Below, in pieces: positions 19,456 to 27,718 of a DNA stretch of 44,899 bases; position 1 is the first letter of the stretch, and each line of letters starts with the position of its first letter. Source of the stretch: Betaproteobacteria bacterium (GTDB lineage: Bacteria; Pseudomonadota; Gammaproteobacteria; Burkholderiales; SG8-39); assembly GCA_025356085.1 (NCBI GenBank), contig JANXUV010000188.1, positions 1 to 44,899 of the forward strand. Direction: 5' to 3'. The position numbers and the translations under genes were made by a program. The notes beneath the pieces are model-generated. The model did not search any database and was not told the origin of the DNA. It saw only the letters and a program-made list of their open reading frames with translations.

Positions 19456-20539
19456 GGAGCATTCCTTTCAGCTTCTGTATGGATTCGATGGTTTCCGCTT
19501 CCAGCTTCGCAATCAGTTCGGCGGCGGGCAGCGCGCGCGACAGCGGCGCCGCCTGGCCGGACCACAGGGCAATGAAGTCGGGCTTGCCGGCTTTGGCGGA
19601 GGCCTGGCGCAACTTGCCGGTCACGCTGTTCTGCGCCGGGAACGCGAGCTGCGGCGCCTGCTTCCCCGCCATCTCCGTCATGAAGCGGTTCGACAAGCCG
19701 CGCGCCGGTTTTCCGGAAAACTTTTCTGTCACGCGGGTAGTGTCTTCTGTTGCTTTCAGCAAGAGATCCTTATGAACCTGCGCGGCGCCGCTTTCCGGGC
19801 AGGGAACGAAGGCGGTGCCGAGCTGTGCCAGCTGCGCGCCCAGCGCGAGCGACGCGGCGATGCCGGCGCCGTCCATGATGCCGCCCGCCGCGACGACGGG
19901 GAGCTTCACCGCGCGTGCGACCAGGCGGACCAACGCAAGCGTACCGGTGAGCGACTGGTAGGGGTCGCGCAGGTAGCTGCCGCGATGGCCGCCGGCCTCG
20001 CCGCCCTGCGCGATGACGAAATCGAAGCCGAGCTTCTCGAGATGCTGCGCTTCGGCGACGCAAGTCGCGCTGCCGCCCACCAGAACGTTCAGGGATTGGA
20101 ACGCCTTGATGCGATTTTGATTCAGATCATTCAAATGAACAGTAAAAACGCGAGGCCGAATCTCCGCAATCGCGTCCAGTTGCGCTTCCAGATCCGGCGC
20201 ATACGGAGCGTTTACGGGTTCGGGCGCCGGCAGCCCCAGTTCTTTGTAGTAGCCGGCCACCGCGTCCAGTGCGCCGCGCTGCGCGCGGGCATCGATCTGG
20301 CCCGGTGCTGCAAAGGTGAACAGATTGATGCCGAACGGCCGGTCGGTTTTCGCGCGCACCCAGGCCGATTGCTTCTTCATCTCCTCCGGCTGCGTATAGG
20401 CGAAGCCGAAGGAGCCGAGCACGCCCGCTGCCGAGCAGGCCGCGACCAGCTCCTGCGACGAGGGGCCGCCCGCCATCGGCGCCTGGACGATCGGCGAGGC
20501 GAGGCCGAGCAGGGCGGACAGCGGCGTTGAGAGCCTCAT
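19445..20539 (-). CDS. Nitronate monooxygenase / 2-nitropropane dioxygenase-like flavoprotein
   Basis: 364 aa TIM-barrel FMN protein. The start LLGLASPIVQAPMAGGPSSQ, the mid-region DFVIAQGGEAGGHRGSY (flavin and catalytic His) and VVAAGGIMDGAGIAASLALGA are the NMO/NPD hallmarks. The same fold is used by FabK-type enoyl-ACP reductases, and some members have other roles, so the reaction is not certain. ATG 20539 overlaps the carbonic anhydrase stop (ATGA). An open frame to 21154 overlaps that gene and is not homologous there. Its role within leucine degradation is unexplained. Confidence 0.85.
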   Translation of the reverse strand: MRLSTPLSALLGLASPIVQAPMAGGPSSQELVAACSAAGVLGSFGFAYTQPEEMKKQSAWVRAKTDRPFGINLFTFAAPGQIDARAQRGALDAVAGYYKELGLPAPEPVNAPYAPDLEAQLDAIAEIRPRVFTVHLNDLNQNRIKAFQSLNVLVGGSATCVAEAQHLEKLGFDFVIAQGGEAGGHRGSYLRDPYQSLTGTLALVRLVARAVKLPVVAAGGIMDGAGIAASLALGAQLAQLGTAFVPCPESGAAQVHKDLLLKATEDTTRVTEKFSGKPARGLSNRFMTEMAGKQAPQLAFPAQNSVTGKLRQASAKAGKPDFIALWSGQAAPLSRALPAAELIAKLEAETIESIQKLKGMLHET

Positions 20540-21141
20540 TTGCCCGCCCCGTCGTGCGTGCAGCCCAGATCGCGCAGCAGTCCATCGTCCAGTCCGTAGA
20601 TCCAGCCGTGCACGGCGAGCGGCCGTCCGCTTGCCCAGCGGTCCTGCACGACGGTCGCCTCGCAGACATGGCGCACCTGGGCCATCACGTTCAGTTCGCA
20701 AAGGCGCCGTTCGCGCGCCGTGGCGTTGGCGATGGCGTCGAGTTCCGCGGCGTGGTTTTCGCGCACATCCTGCACGTGGCGCAGCCAGTTGTCCGCCAAG
20801 CCGACCTTCTGGCCGTGCAGCGCCGCGTGCACGCCGCTGCAGCCGTAATGCCCGCAGACGATGACATGGCGCACGCGCAGCAGGTCGACCGCGAACTGCA
20901 GCACCGACAGGCAATTCAGGTCGGTGTGCACCACGAGGTTGGCGACATTGCGGTGCACGAACACTTCGCCCGGCGCGAGCCCGGTGATCTGGTTGGCCGG
21001 CACCCGGCTGTCCGAACAGCCGATCCACAGGAACTCGGGCGATTGCTGGTTCGCGAGGCTGCTGAAGAATTCCGGGTCGGCAGCCCGCATTTCCTTCGCC
21101 CAGGCCTGGTTGCGCTTGAAGAGTTCGGCGATGTCGGTCAT
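20536..21141 (-). CDS. can: Beta-class carbonic anhydrase
   Basis: 201 aa. Zinc ligands are C42 and D44 in [11 protein letters not shown], then H98 and C101 in CGHYGCSGV; these align with the Can pattern known from Escherichia coli. It interconverts CO2 and bicarbonate in the cytoplasm. ATG 21141 overlaps the liuA stop (ATGA), and its own stop overlaps the next start, so it is tightly linked to the leucine operon. Bicarbonate is the substrate of the LiuB/LiuD carboxylase, which gives a simple reason for this position; the link is inference. Confidence 0.94.
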   Translation of the reverse strand: MTDIAELFKRNQAWAKEMRAADPEFFSSLANQQSPEFLWIGCSDSRVPANQITGLAPGEVFVHRNVANLVVHTDLNCLSVLQFAVDLLRVRHVIVCGHYGCSGVHAALHGQKVGLADNWLRHVQDVRENHAAELDAIANATARERRLCELNVMAQVRHVCEATVVQDRWASGRPLAVHGWIYGLDDGLLRDLGCTHDGAGK

Positions 21142-22295
21142 GCGGTCTCCGCAAACAGTTCGCGGCCGATCAGCCAGCGGCGGATCTCGGAGGTGCCGGC
21201 GCCGATCTCGTAGAGCTTGGCGTCGCGCCACAGGCGTCCGGTGGGCGATTCGTTGATGTAGCCCATGCCGCCCAGCGCCTGGATCGCCTCGCCCGCCATC
21301 CAGGTCGCCTTTTCGGCGGCGTAGAGGATCGCGCCGGCCGCGTCCTTGCGCGCGTATCTGGCAGACCCGTCGCCGCGATCGAGCGCCTGGCCGACCGCGT
21401 AGACGTATGCGCGGCAAGCGGAGTAGGTGGCATACATGTCGGCGAGTTTGCCCTGCATCAGCTGGAATTCGCCGATCGGCTGGCCGAACTGTTTTCTTTC
21501 GTGCACGTAGGGCAGCACGGCGTCCAGGCAGGCGCCCATGATGCCGAGCGGTCCGCCGGCCAGCACCGCGCGTTCGTAGTCGAGGCCGGACATCAGCACC
21601 TTCACGCCTTTTCCTTCTTCGCCGAGGAGGTTATCCGCCGGAACTTCGCAATCCCGGAACACGAGTTCACAAGTGTTGGATCCGCGCATGCCGAGTTTGT
21701 CCAGCTTTTGCGCGGTGCTGAAGCCCTTCATGCCCCTCTCGACGATGAAGGCGGTGATGCCTTCACCCTTTCCATAAATGACAAGCACATCTGCGTCGGG
21801 CCCATTCGTAATCCACATCTTGTTGCCGTTCAGGAGGTAGCGGTCCCCACGTCTTTCGGCTTTCAATCTCATGCCAACGACGTCCGACCCCGCGCCGGGC
21901 TCCGACATGGCGAGCGCGCCGACGTGCTCGCCGGAAATCAGCTTCGGCAGGTATTTCCTGCGCTGCGCTTCGCTGCCGTTCCTGCGGATCTGGTTCACGC
22001 ACAGGTTGGAGTGCGCGCCGTAGGAGAGGCCCACCGAGGCCGAGGCTCGGCTGATTTCTTCCATGGCGATGATGTGGGCGAGGTAGCCCATCGCGGTGCC
22101 ACCGAATTCCTCCTCCACCGTGATGCCGAGCAGTCCCAGGCCGCCCATTTTTTTCCACAGGTCGGACGGAAACTGGTTCGTGCGGTCGAGGTCGGCGGCG
22201 CGCGGCGCGATCTCCTTCGCCGCGAAGTCGCGCACCGAGGCGCGCAGCAGTTCGATGGTCTCGCCGTGCGCGAAGCGGAGAAAGGGGTAGTCCAT
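21138..22295 (-). CDS. liuA: Isovaleryl-CoA dehydrogenase
   Basis: 385 aa acyl-CoA dehydrogenase. It oxidises isovaleryl-CoA to 3-methylcrotonyl-CoA using FAD. Visible signatures are [16 protein letters not shown] (family signature 1) near residue 127-142 and [22 protein letters not shown] near the C-terminus. The catalytic base is E241 in [14 protein letters not shown], the mid-chain placement that distinguishes isovaleryl-CoA dehydrogenases from other members. It is the first enzyme gene of the operon, 26 bp downstream of the 22-bp palindrome. Confidence 0.95.
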   Translation of the reverse strand: MDYPFLRFAHGETIELLRASVRDFAAKEIAPRAADLDRTNQFPSDLWKKMGGLGLLGITVEEEFGGTAMGYLAHIIAMEEISRASASVGLSYGAHSNLCVNQIRRNGSEAQRRKYLPKLISGEHVGALAMSEPGAGSDVVGMRLKAERRGDRYLLNGNKMWITNGPDADVLVIYGKGEGITAFIVERGMKGFSTAQKLDKLGMRGSNTCELVFRDCEVPADNLLGEEGKGVKVLMSGLDYERAVLAGGPLGIMGACLDAVLPYVHERKQFGQPIGEFQLMQGKLADMYATYSACRAYVYAVGQALDRGDGSARYARKDAAGAILYAAEKATWMAGEAIQALGGMGYINESPTGRLWRDAKLYEIGAGTSEIRRWLIGRELFAETA

Positions 22296-22320
22296 GCCGG
22301 GGCGAAATCCGCAACCTTAC

Positions 22321-22342
22321 TTGACGTTTACGTAAACGTCAA
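22321..22342. promoter_or_regulatory. Perfect 22-bp palindrome, likely LiuR operator
   Basis: TTGACGTTTAC is followed directly by its exact reverse complement GTAAACGTCAA. LiuR-type MerR regulators are known to recognise ACGT-rich palindromes of this kind ahead of leucine genes. It sits between liuR and liuA, and the liuR stop codon (22339-22341) lies inside it. On the minus strand the half TTGACG resembles a -35 box, with TAAGGT 17 bases further on; that -10 match is weak. The site would let LiuR control liuA and the genes after it separately from its own transcript. Confidence 0.85.
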
Positions 22343-22731
22343 CTTGGCTTGAGCTGCTTGCGGATCTTTTTCTCGAAGACCTGCAGCTCGGTGAGTTGCG
22401 CCTCGATATCGCTGCGTTGCTGCAGCAGGCTCGCCTTGTGCGCCTCCAGCAGCGCGAGGAAGCGCTTCAGTTGCGGGCGCTCATCTCGCCCGGGCTCGTA
22501 CATATCGATCAGCTCGCGGATCTCCGAAAGCGTGAGCCCCAGGCGCTTGCCGCGCAGGGTGAGTTTGAGGCGGGTGCGGTCGCGCGGCGAGTAGATGCGG
22601 CGCTGGCCGGCACGCTTTGGCGCGAGCAGGCCGTGGTCCTCGTAGAAGCGGATCGCGCGCGGCGTGACGTCGAACTCGGTCGCCAGCTCGCTGATGGAAA
22701 ACTCGCCGCGTTCCTTTTCGATAGTCTGCAT
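22339..22731 (-). CDS. liuR: MerR family transcriptional regulator, LiuR type
   Basis: 130 aa. An N-terminal MerR helix-turn-helix is seen (FSISELATEFDVTPRAIRFYEDHGLLAPKR) with the wing segment RRIYSPRDRTRLKLTLRGKRLGL, then a coiled-coil dimer helix (KASLLQQRSDIEAQLTELQVFEKKIRKQLK). Members next to isovaleryl-CoA dehydrogenase respond to branched-chain CoA intermediates. It is the first gene of the operon; the ATG at 22731 lies 37 bp from the divergent hydrolase start. A TAGAAT hexamer sits upstream on the minus strand (22746-22751), but the -35 is poor. Confidence 0.92.
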   Translation of the reverse strand: MQTIEKERGEFSISELATEFDVTPRAIRFYEDHGLLAPKRAGQRRIYSPRDRTRLKLTLRGKRLGLTLSEIRELIDMYEPGRDERPQLKRFLALLEAHKASLLQQRSDIEAQLTELQVFEKKIRKQLKPS

Positions 22732-22768
22732 GGTAGGGTACAGAGATTCTAGCTCGGTAAACCCGCGC

Positions 22769-23794
22769 GTGACTGCTCCCGACTATCCGTTTGCGGAACC
22801 GCCAGCGCCCGGCACGACCCACGAGGTCGCGCCCGGCGTGCACTGGCTGCGCATGGCGTTGCCGTTCCAGCTCGATCACATCAATCTTTGGATGCTTGAA
22901 GACGGTGACGGATGGTTACTGATCGACAGTGGATTGGGCAATGAGCCCACACGCGCACTGTGGGACAAGATTTTCACGGACAAGATCGGATCGAAACCAG
23001 TTCGTCGAGTCCTCATCACCCACTACCACCCGGACCACGCGGGCAACGGCGCCTGGCTATGCAAGCGCAGCGGCGCCGAACTCTGGATGACGCGGGGTGA
23101 GTTCCTGACCGTGCATGCGGCCCGCAACAGTTCCGCCGGCTATACCACCGAAGCGCAGATGGACCTGTTCCGCAGCAACGGCCTCGACGAAGCGCGGGCG
23201 AAGGCGCTGCTCGCGCGCGGTGGGTTGTATAAATCCATGGTGCCGGAATTTCCGATCGCGCACCGGCGCCTCTACGAATGCGACCAGGTCGCGATTGGCG
23301 GCCGCGACTGGAAGGCGATCGTCGGCTACGGCCATGCGCCCGAGCACGTCTCGCTCTACTGCAAGGAGCTGAACGTATTGATCTCCGGCGACATGTTGCT
23401 GCCGCGCATATCGACCAATGTCGCGGTGCGGCCGATAGATCCGCGTTCGAACCCGCTGCGCCTGTTCCTGGATTCGATCCGGCGCTACCGCGACCTTCCC
23501 GAAGATATGCTCGTATTGCCTTCGCACGGCCTGCCGTTCCGCGGCGCGCACGCCCGCGTCGCGCAGCTGGAGGCGCACCATGCCGAGCGCCTGGCCGAAC
23601 TGCAGGCGGCCTGCGCCGCGTCACCGCGCGCCGCGGCCGACGTGCTCGAAATCCTGTTCAAGCGCAAGCTGGATACCAGCCAGATCTTTTTCGCGCTGGG
23701 TGAAGCGATCGCCCATCTGCACTACCTGCATTACGACGGGCAACTCGCCCGTAGCATCGGCACCGATGGCGTGGCGCGGTTTGCATCGGGTTAG
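22769..23794 (+). CDS. Metallo-beta-lactamase fold hydrolase
   Basis: 341 aa. The zinc-binding motif THYHPDHAGNGAWL (HxHxDH) is near residue 79, a second metal-binding His is in GYGHAPEHVSLYC, and the bridging Asp is in LISGDMLLPR. The C-terminal helical domain resembles glyoxalase-II-like or lactonase-like MBL proteins. I chose GTG 22769 because it begins TAPDYPFAEPPAPG just before homology; the frame reaches back to 22664 inside liuR. It is divergent from liuR and ends 13 bp before phaC, so these two probably share a transcript. Substrate not known. Confidence 0.85.
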   Translation: MTAPDYPFAEPPAPGTTHEVAPGVHWLRMALPFQLDHINLWMLEDGDGWLLIDSGLGNEPTRALWDKIFTDKIGSKPVRRVLITHYHPDHAGNGAWLCKRSGAELWMTRGEFLTVHAARNSSAGYTTEAQMDLFRSNGLDEARAKALLARGGLYKSMVPEFPIAHRRLYECDQVAIGGRDWKAIVGYGHAPEHVSLYCKELNVLISGDMLLPRISTNVAVRPIDPRSNPLRLFLDSIRRYRDLPEDMLVLPSHGLPFRGAHARVAQLEAHHAERLAELQAACAASPRAAADVLEILFKRKLDTSQIFFALGEAIAHLHYLHYDGQLARSIGTDGVARFASG

Positions 23795-23807
23795 GAGAGG
23801 AGGAGCC

Positions 23808-25568
23808 ATGGACGGGAAAGTGAAGCCCCTGAATACGGAGGAAACCGCGCGCGTGCTGCAGGAGGTCGCCGAACGCTCGGCGAGGATCTTCGCCGACTTC
23901 GCGGGCCGGGACCACGCCGCCGCGAATGATGAGTTGGGCATCGCCAAGGCGTATATGGACCTTTACGCAAAGATGTTTTCCAATCCGGCGGCGCTGGCCG
24001 CGACCACCACCAACCTGATGGTGGATTACATGCAGCTCTGGCAGACGAGCTGGATGAAGATGATGGGCATGCAGGCGCCGCCGGTCGCGGCCCCCGCCAA
24101 GGGCGACGGGCGCTTCAAGGACGACGACTGGAGCTCGAATTTCCTCTTCGACTACATCAAGCAGTCATACCTGATCACCGCGCGCCACATTCAGCACGCG
24201 GTGGCGAACGTGGAAGGGCTGCCCGCCGATTCCGAAAAGAAGGTCGCCTTCTTCACCCGCCAGTTCGTGGATGCGCTGTCGCCGTCCAACTTCGCGCTGA
24301 CCAATCCGCAGGTGCTGCGCGAGACGGTGGCCAGCGGCGGGCAGAACCTGCTCAAGGGCCTGGACAACCTGCTCGGCGACATCGAGAAGGGCGGCATCAG
24401 CATGACCGACGAGTCGGCGTTCAAGCTCGGCAAGAACGTCGCCACCACGCCGGGCAAAGTGGTGTTCCAGACGGAACTCATGCAATTGATCCAATTCCTG
24501 CCGACCACCGGGGAAACGTACAAGACCCCGCTGGTAATCATCCCGCCGTGGATCAACAAGTACTACATCCTTGACCTGCGCGAGAAGAACTCGTTCATCA
24601 AGTTCGCCCTGGATCAGGGCCACAGCGTGTTCGTACTTTCCTGGGTCAACCCGGATGCGCGTCTCGCGCAGATGGGCTTCGAGGACTACATGAAGCAGGG
24701 GCCGCTGGCTGCGCTCGAAGCGGTGGAAAAGGCGACTGGAGAACACAAGGTCAATTTCATCGGCTATTGCCTGGGCGGGACTTTGCTCGGGGCGACGCTG
24801 GCCTATTTGACCGAAAAAGGTGAAGACCGAGTCGCGTCCGCGACCTTCTTCGTCAGCCTGCTGGATTTCTCCGCCCCCGGGGAGCTGGGCGTGTTCATCG
24901 ACGAGGCGCAGGTCGAGAACCTCGAGAAGAAGATGAACGAGCGCGGCTACCTCGAAGGCTCGGAGATGGCCACCACCTTCAACCTGCTGCGCGCCAACGA
25001 CCTGGTCTGGTCCTTCGTCATCAACAACTACCTGATGGGCAAGGATCCGTTTCCTTTCGACTTGCTTTACTGGAACTCGGACGCGACGCGCATGCCGGCG
25101 CGCATGCACAGCTTCTACCTGAGGAACATGTACCTGAAGAACCTGCTCGGCGTACCGGGCGGCATCACGCTGGAGGGCGTGCCGATCGACCTGTCGAAGG
25201 TGAAGGTGCCGGCGTACTTCATCTCGACCGCGGAGGACCACATCGCCCCGTGGAAGACCACCTACAAGGGCTCGCATTACCTTGGCGGCGAAGTGCGCTT
25301 CGTGCTCGGCGGCTCGGGCCACATCGCGGGCATCGTCAATCCGCCGGCGGCGAAGAAATACCAATACTGGACCAACGATGCGCGGCCCGAATCCGCAGAC
25401 GACTGGTTCAAGACCGCGGCCCAGCATCCCGGCTCCTGGTGGGAAGACTGGCAGGCCTGGATGGACGTGCGTAACGGCGACGAGAAGGTCCCTGCCAGAA
25501 CGCCCGAGCATCCGTTGGAGGATGCGCCGGGCAGTTACGTGATGCTGCGGCTGAAATCCGCCAAGTAG
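23808..25568 (+). CDS. phaC: Class I poly(3-hydroxyalkanoate) synthase
   Basis: 586 aa, the usual size of class I synthases. It polymerises 3-hydroxyacyl-CoA (mainly 3-hydroxybutyryl-CoA) on the granule surface. The nucleophile is C321 in the lipase-like box GYCLGG, with D477 in AEDHIAPW and H505 in GGSGHIAGIVNPP. The stretch IIPPWINKYYILDLREKNSF is also typical. ATG 23808 follows a purine-rich GGAGAGGAGGAG ribosome binding site. No phaA or phaB gene is adjacent; the thiolase of the leucine operon could supply acetoacetyl-CoA. Its 3' end overlaps the convergent BtuF-like gene by 34 bp. Confidence 0.95.
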   Translation: MDGKVKPLNTEETARVLQEVAERSARIFADFAGRDHAAANDELGIAKAYMDLYAKMFSNPAALAATTTNLMVDYMQLWQTSWMKMMGMQAPPVAAPAKGDGRFKDDDWSSNFLFDYIKQSYLITARHIQHAVANVEGLPADSEKKVAFFTRQFVDALSPSNFALTNPQVLRETVASGGQNLLKGLDNLLGDIEKGGISMTDESAFKLGKNVATTPGKVVFQTELMQLIQFLPTTGETYKTPLVIIPPWINKYYILDLREKNSFIKFALDQGHSVFVLSWVNPDARLAQMGFEDYMKQGPLAALEAVEKATGEHKVNFIGYCLGGTLLGATLAYLTEKGEDRVASATFFVSLLDFSAPGELGVFIDEAQVENLEKKMNERGYLEGSEMATTFNLLRANDLVWSFVINNYLMGKDPFPFDLLYWNSDATRMPARMHSFYLRNMYLKNLLGVPGGITLEGVPIDLSKVKVPAYFISTAEDHIAPWKTTYKGSHYLGGEVRFVLGGSGHIAGIVNPPAAKKYQYWTNDARPESADDWFKTAAQHPGSWWEDWQAWMDVRNGDEKVPARTPEHPLEDAPGSYVMLRLKSAK

Positions 25569-26266
25569 CGCAGGCCCGCGATGGCGCGGGGGCCGTACCA
25601 GGACGTCATTTCCCCGTCGATCAGGTGAACGGCAAGCTTGGTCTGTTGCCGCAGTTCCTTTCTGTGCGATTCGCCGAAACGATATGGCTCCGTCGAAAGC
25701 AGGATTGCTTCCGCGCCGACATTCAGGTCCGGCAGCTTTGGGTAGCGTGATTCCGCAGTTTGCGGAATTGTCTCCAGCCCGAACAGCGCGAGCATGCGCG
25801 AAACGTAGGTATCGCGCGATACCGTCATCCAGGGATCCTTCCAGATGAGATAAAGAACTTTTCTTTTTTCGAAGTGATTCGAAATCGCGGAACGAAAAGC
25901 AGTATCAAACTGCCCGCACAAAAGTTCTGCTTCTCGTTGTTTTCCAAAAGCCTTTCCAATCTGCCGGTAGAGCGCCAAGTTGTCGAGCGGGGCAAGCGGG
26001 TGTGTGACGATGACGTTTGGCACGAACCCGGCGAGCGCATCGGCGGTTTCCTTCTTGTTTTCGTCCACGTTGACGATGACGTGGGTCGGCGCAAGCTCAC
26101 GGATCTTTTTCAGGTTGACGGATTTGGTGCCGCCGACCTTGGGGATTTTCTTCAGCGCATCCTTCGGATGGACGCAGAAGCCGGTGCGCCCGACCAGCTG
26201 ATCCGCCAGGCCGAGTTCGCAGACCAACTCGGTGATGGAGGGCACCAGCGAAACGATCCTGCTCAG
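25535..26266 (-). CDS. BtuF-like cobalamin/metal-chelate binding protein without signal peptide
   Basis: About 243 aa of the helical-backbone metal receptor fold (Peripla_BP_2). The family start RIVSLVPSITELVCELGLAD is followed by GRTGFCVHP, VGGTKSVNLKKIRELAPTHVI and the C-terminal DGEMTSWYGPRAIAGLRYL. The conserved RIVSL segment lies before the first standard start codon (GTG 26245), and no ATG/GTG/TTG precedes it. A CTG at 26266, overlapping the SDR stop (CTGA), fits best, so I extend the gene to it. No signal peptide is seen, so it may act in the cytoplasm or be exported by an unseen route. Cobalamin is one likely ligand. Confidence 0.78.
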   Translation of the reverse strand: MSRIVSLVPSITELVCELGLADQLVGRTGFCVHPKDALKKIPKVGGTKSVNLKKIRELAPTHVIVNVDENKKETADALAGFVPNVIVTHPLAPLDNLALYRQIGKAFGKQREAELLCGQFDTAFRSAISNHFEKRKVLYLIWKDPWMTVSRDTYVSRMLALFGLETIPQTAESRYPKLPDLNVGAEAILLSTEPYRFGESHRKELRQQTKLAVHLIDGEMTSWYGPRAIAGLRYLADFSRSIT

Positions 26267-27027
26267 ATGGCGACGTCCCTGGGTTTGCGCGGCGCGCGCG
26301 CGGCAAGCCGGTCATAGAGCCAGCCGGGCAGGGCGCGCAACAGGGTCGAGACGATTGCCATCTGCCAGGGAATGACCGCCAGCCGGCGTTTCGCGGAGAT
26401 CGCGCTTGCAAAACGTTGCGCCGCGTCCTCGGCGGAAATGATGAAGGGCATGGCGTACTTGTTCACTTGCGTCATCGGTGTGTCGATGTAGCCGGGGCAG
26501 ATGGTGACCACCGACACGCCGCTGCCGGCCAGTTCGGTGCGCAGCGATTCGAGCCAGCTGATGGCCGCGGCTTTCGAAGCGCTGTAGGCGCCGGCGCCCG
26601 GAACGCCGCGCAGGCCCGCCACGCTGGCAATGCCGCAGAGCGTGCCGCCGCGAGCGGCGCGCATCGCCGGCGCGAAGGCGGCCAAGGTGGCCGCAAGGCC
26701 GGCGACATTTACGTCCAGCACGCGGCGAAGTTTTTCGACGTCCTGCAGTTCATCGCCGTGCGTGCCGATCGAGATGCCGGCGTTGGCGATGACGAGGTCC
26801 GGCGCGCCGAAGCGCGCGATGAAATCCCGCGCAGCGGCGCCTACCGCCGCCACGTCGGTGATGTCCGCAGGATAGACGGCGCTGCGCCCCGGCAGGCCTG
26901 CGGCGAGCTTTTCGAGCAGCTCACGGCGGCGGGCGAACAGGCCGATCTCGGTATCCGGGCCCGCGTAATGCCGCGCCAGGGCTTCGCCGATCCCGGTGGA
27001 GGCGCCGGTGATGAAGATGCGGCGCAC
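26263..27027 (-). CDS. Short-chain dehydrogenase/reductase
   Basis: 254 aa SDR. The cofactor motif TGASTGIGEALARHY is at the N-terminus, NAG occurs in VIANAGISIG, the catalytic Ser is in GIASVAG, and YSASK supplies Tyr and Lys. An Arg-rich stretch after the second strand (LFARRRELLEKL) suggests NADP(H). It starts 10 bp after the dsbA stop and overlaps the BtuF-like gene. The C-terminal hydrophobic/basic tail (WLYDRLAARAPRKPRD) may touch the membrane. Substrate unknown. Confidence 0.88.
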   Translation of the reverse strand: MRRIFITGASTGIGEALARHYAGPDTEIGLFARRRELLEKLAAGLPGRSAVYPADITDVAAVGAAARDFIARFGAPDLVIANAGISIGTHGDELQDVEKLRRVLDVNVAGLAATLAAFAPAMRAARGGTLCGIASVAGLRGVPGAGAYSASKAAAISWLESLRTELAGSGVSVVTICPGYIDTPMTQVNKYAMPFIISAEDAAQRFASAISAKRRLAVIPWQMAIVSTLLRALPGWLYDRLAARAPRKPRDVAI

Positions 27028-27037
27028 CTGGAAGGGG

Positions 27038-27685
27038 TTACTTGCTGGCGGTCAGGGTCTTGCGCACCACCGGGAACAGGCGCTCGGCATTGGCGAACAT
27101 GCCCTCGCGCGAGCGGCCCTGTTCGGAACTGATGGTGTAGCGGCCCTGCACCATCAGCGCGGGGGTGCCGTCGATCTTCGAACCGGCGGTGAGCTGCGCC
27201 GCGCGCTTGAGCTTGCTCTGCACGCCGAACGACTTGGTTGCGGCCTCGAGCTTTTTCGGATCCACGCCGTTCTTGCCGAGCCACTCGTTGAGTGCTTCCG
27301 GGTTATCGGTCTTCAGCCGGTCCTTGTGGATCGCGTCGAAGAACGGGCGGTGCACCTTGCCGAGCACGCCAAGAGATTCGAAAGCGTAGTAAATCGCCGC
27401 ATCGAGCGCCCAGCGCTCGTTGAACACCGCGGGGATGCGCCGGAAGTACGCGTCCGGCGGCAGCTTCGGCAGCCAGGCTTCGATCGCCGGCTCCAGGTTG
27501 TAGCAGTGGATGCAGCCGTACCAGAAGAACTCGGCGACTTCGACCTTGCCCGGGTTCTCCACCGGCAAAGCGTTCTGAAGCGTGCTGTAGCCCGGATCGC
27601 CGCCGGTCTGAGCGCGTAAAGCGAGGGGAATGGGGGCCGCGGCTGCGGCAATCGCGGTGATCAGCGTACGGCGGGTTTTGTCCAT
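27038..27685 (-). CDS. dsbA: Thiol:disulfide interchange protein DsbA
   Basis: 215 aa periplasmic oxidase that inserts disulfides into exported proteins. The signal peptide is MDKTRRTLITAIAAAAAPIP with cleavage near LRAQ; the paired arginines resemble a Tat signal but a Sec signal is equally possible. The active site is FFWYGCIHCYNLEP, that is CIHC instead of the common CPHC; the cis-Pro loop is KIDGTPALMVQGRY. It follows the SPOR gene by 33 bp, in the argS-SPOR-dsbA order common in Betaproteobacteria. Confidence 0.93.
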   Translation of the reverse strand: MDKTRRTLITAIAAAAAPIPLALRAQTGGDPGYSTLQNALPVENPGKVEVAEFFWYGCIHCYNLEPAIEAWLPKLPPDAYFRRIPAVFNERWALDAAIYYAFESLGVLGKVHRPFFDAIHKDRLKTDNPEALNEWLGKNGVDPKKLEAATKSFGVQSKLKRAAQLTAGSKIDGTPALMVQGRYTISSEQGRSREGMFANAERLFPVVRKTLTASK

Positions 27686-27718
27686 GCGGTTAGTGTCCTG
27701 TGTTCTGTTTCCTGGTTG

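Noticed and set aside
19445-20539. FabK-type enoyl-ACP reductase
   Set aside because: The fold is shared, but no fatty-acid genes are nearby and the motifs fit the general nitronate monooxygenase group; kept as an alternative only.
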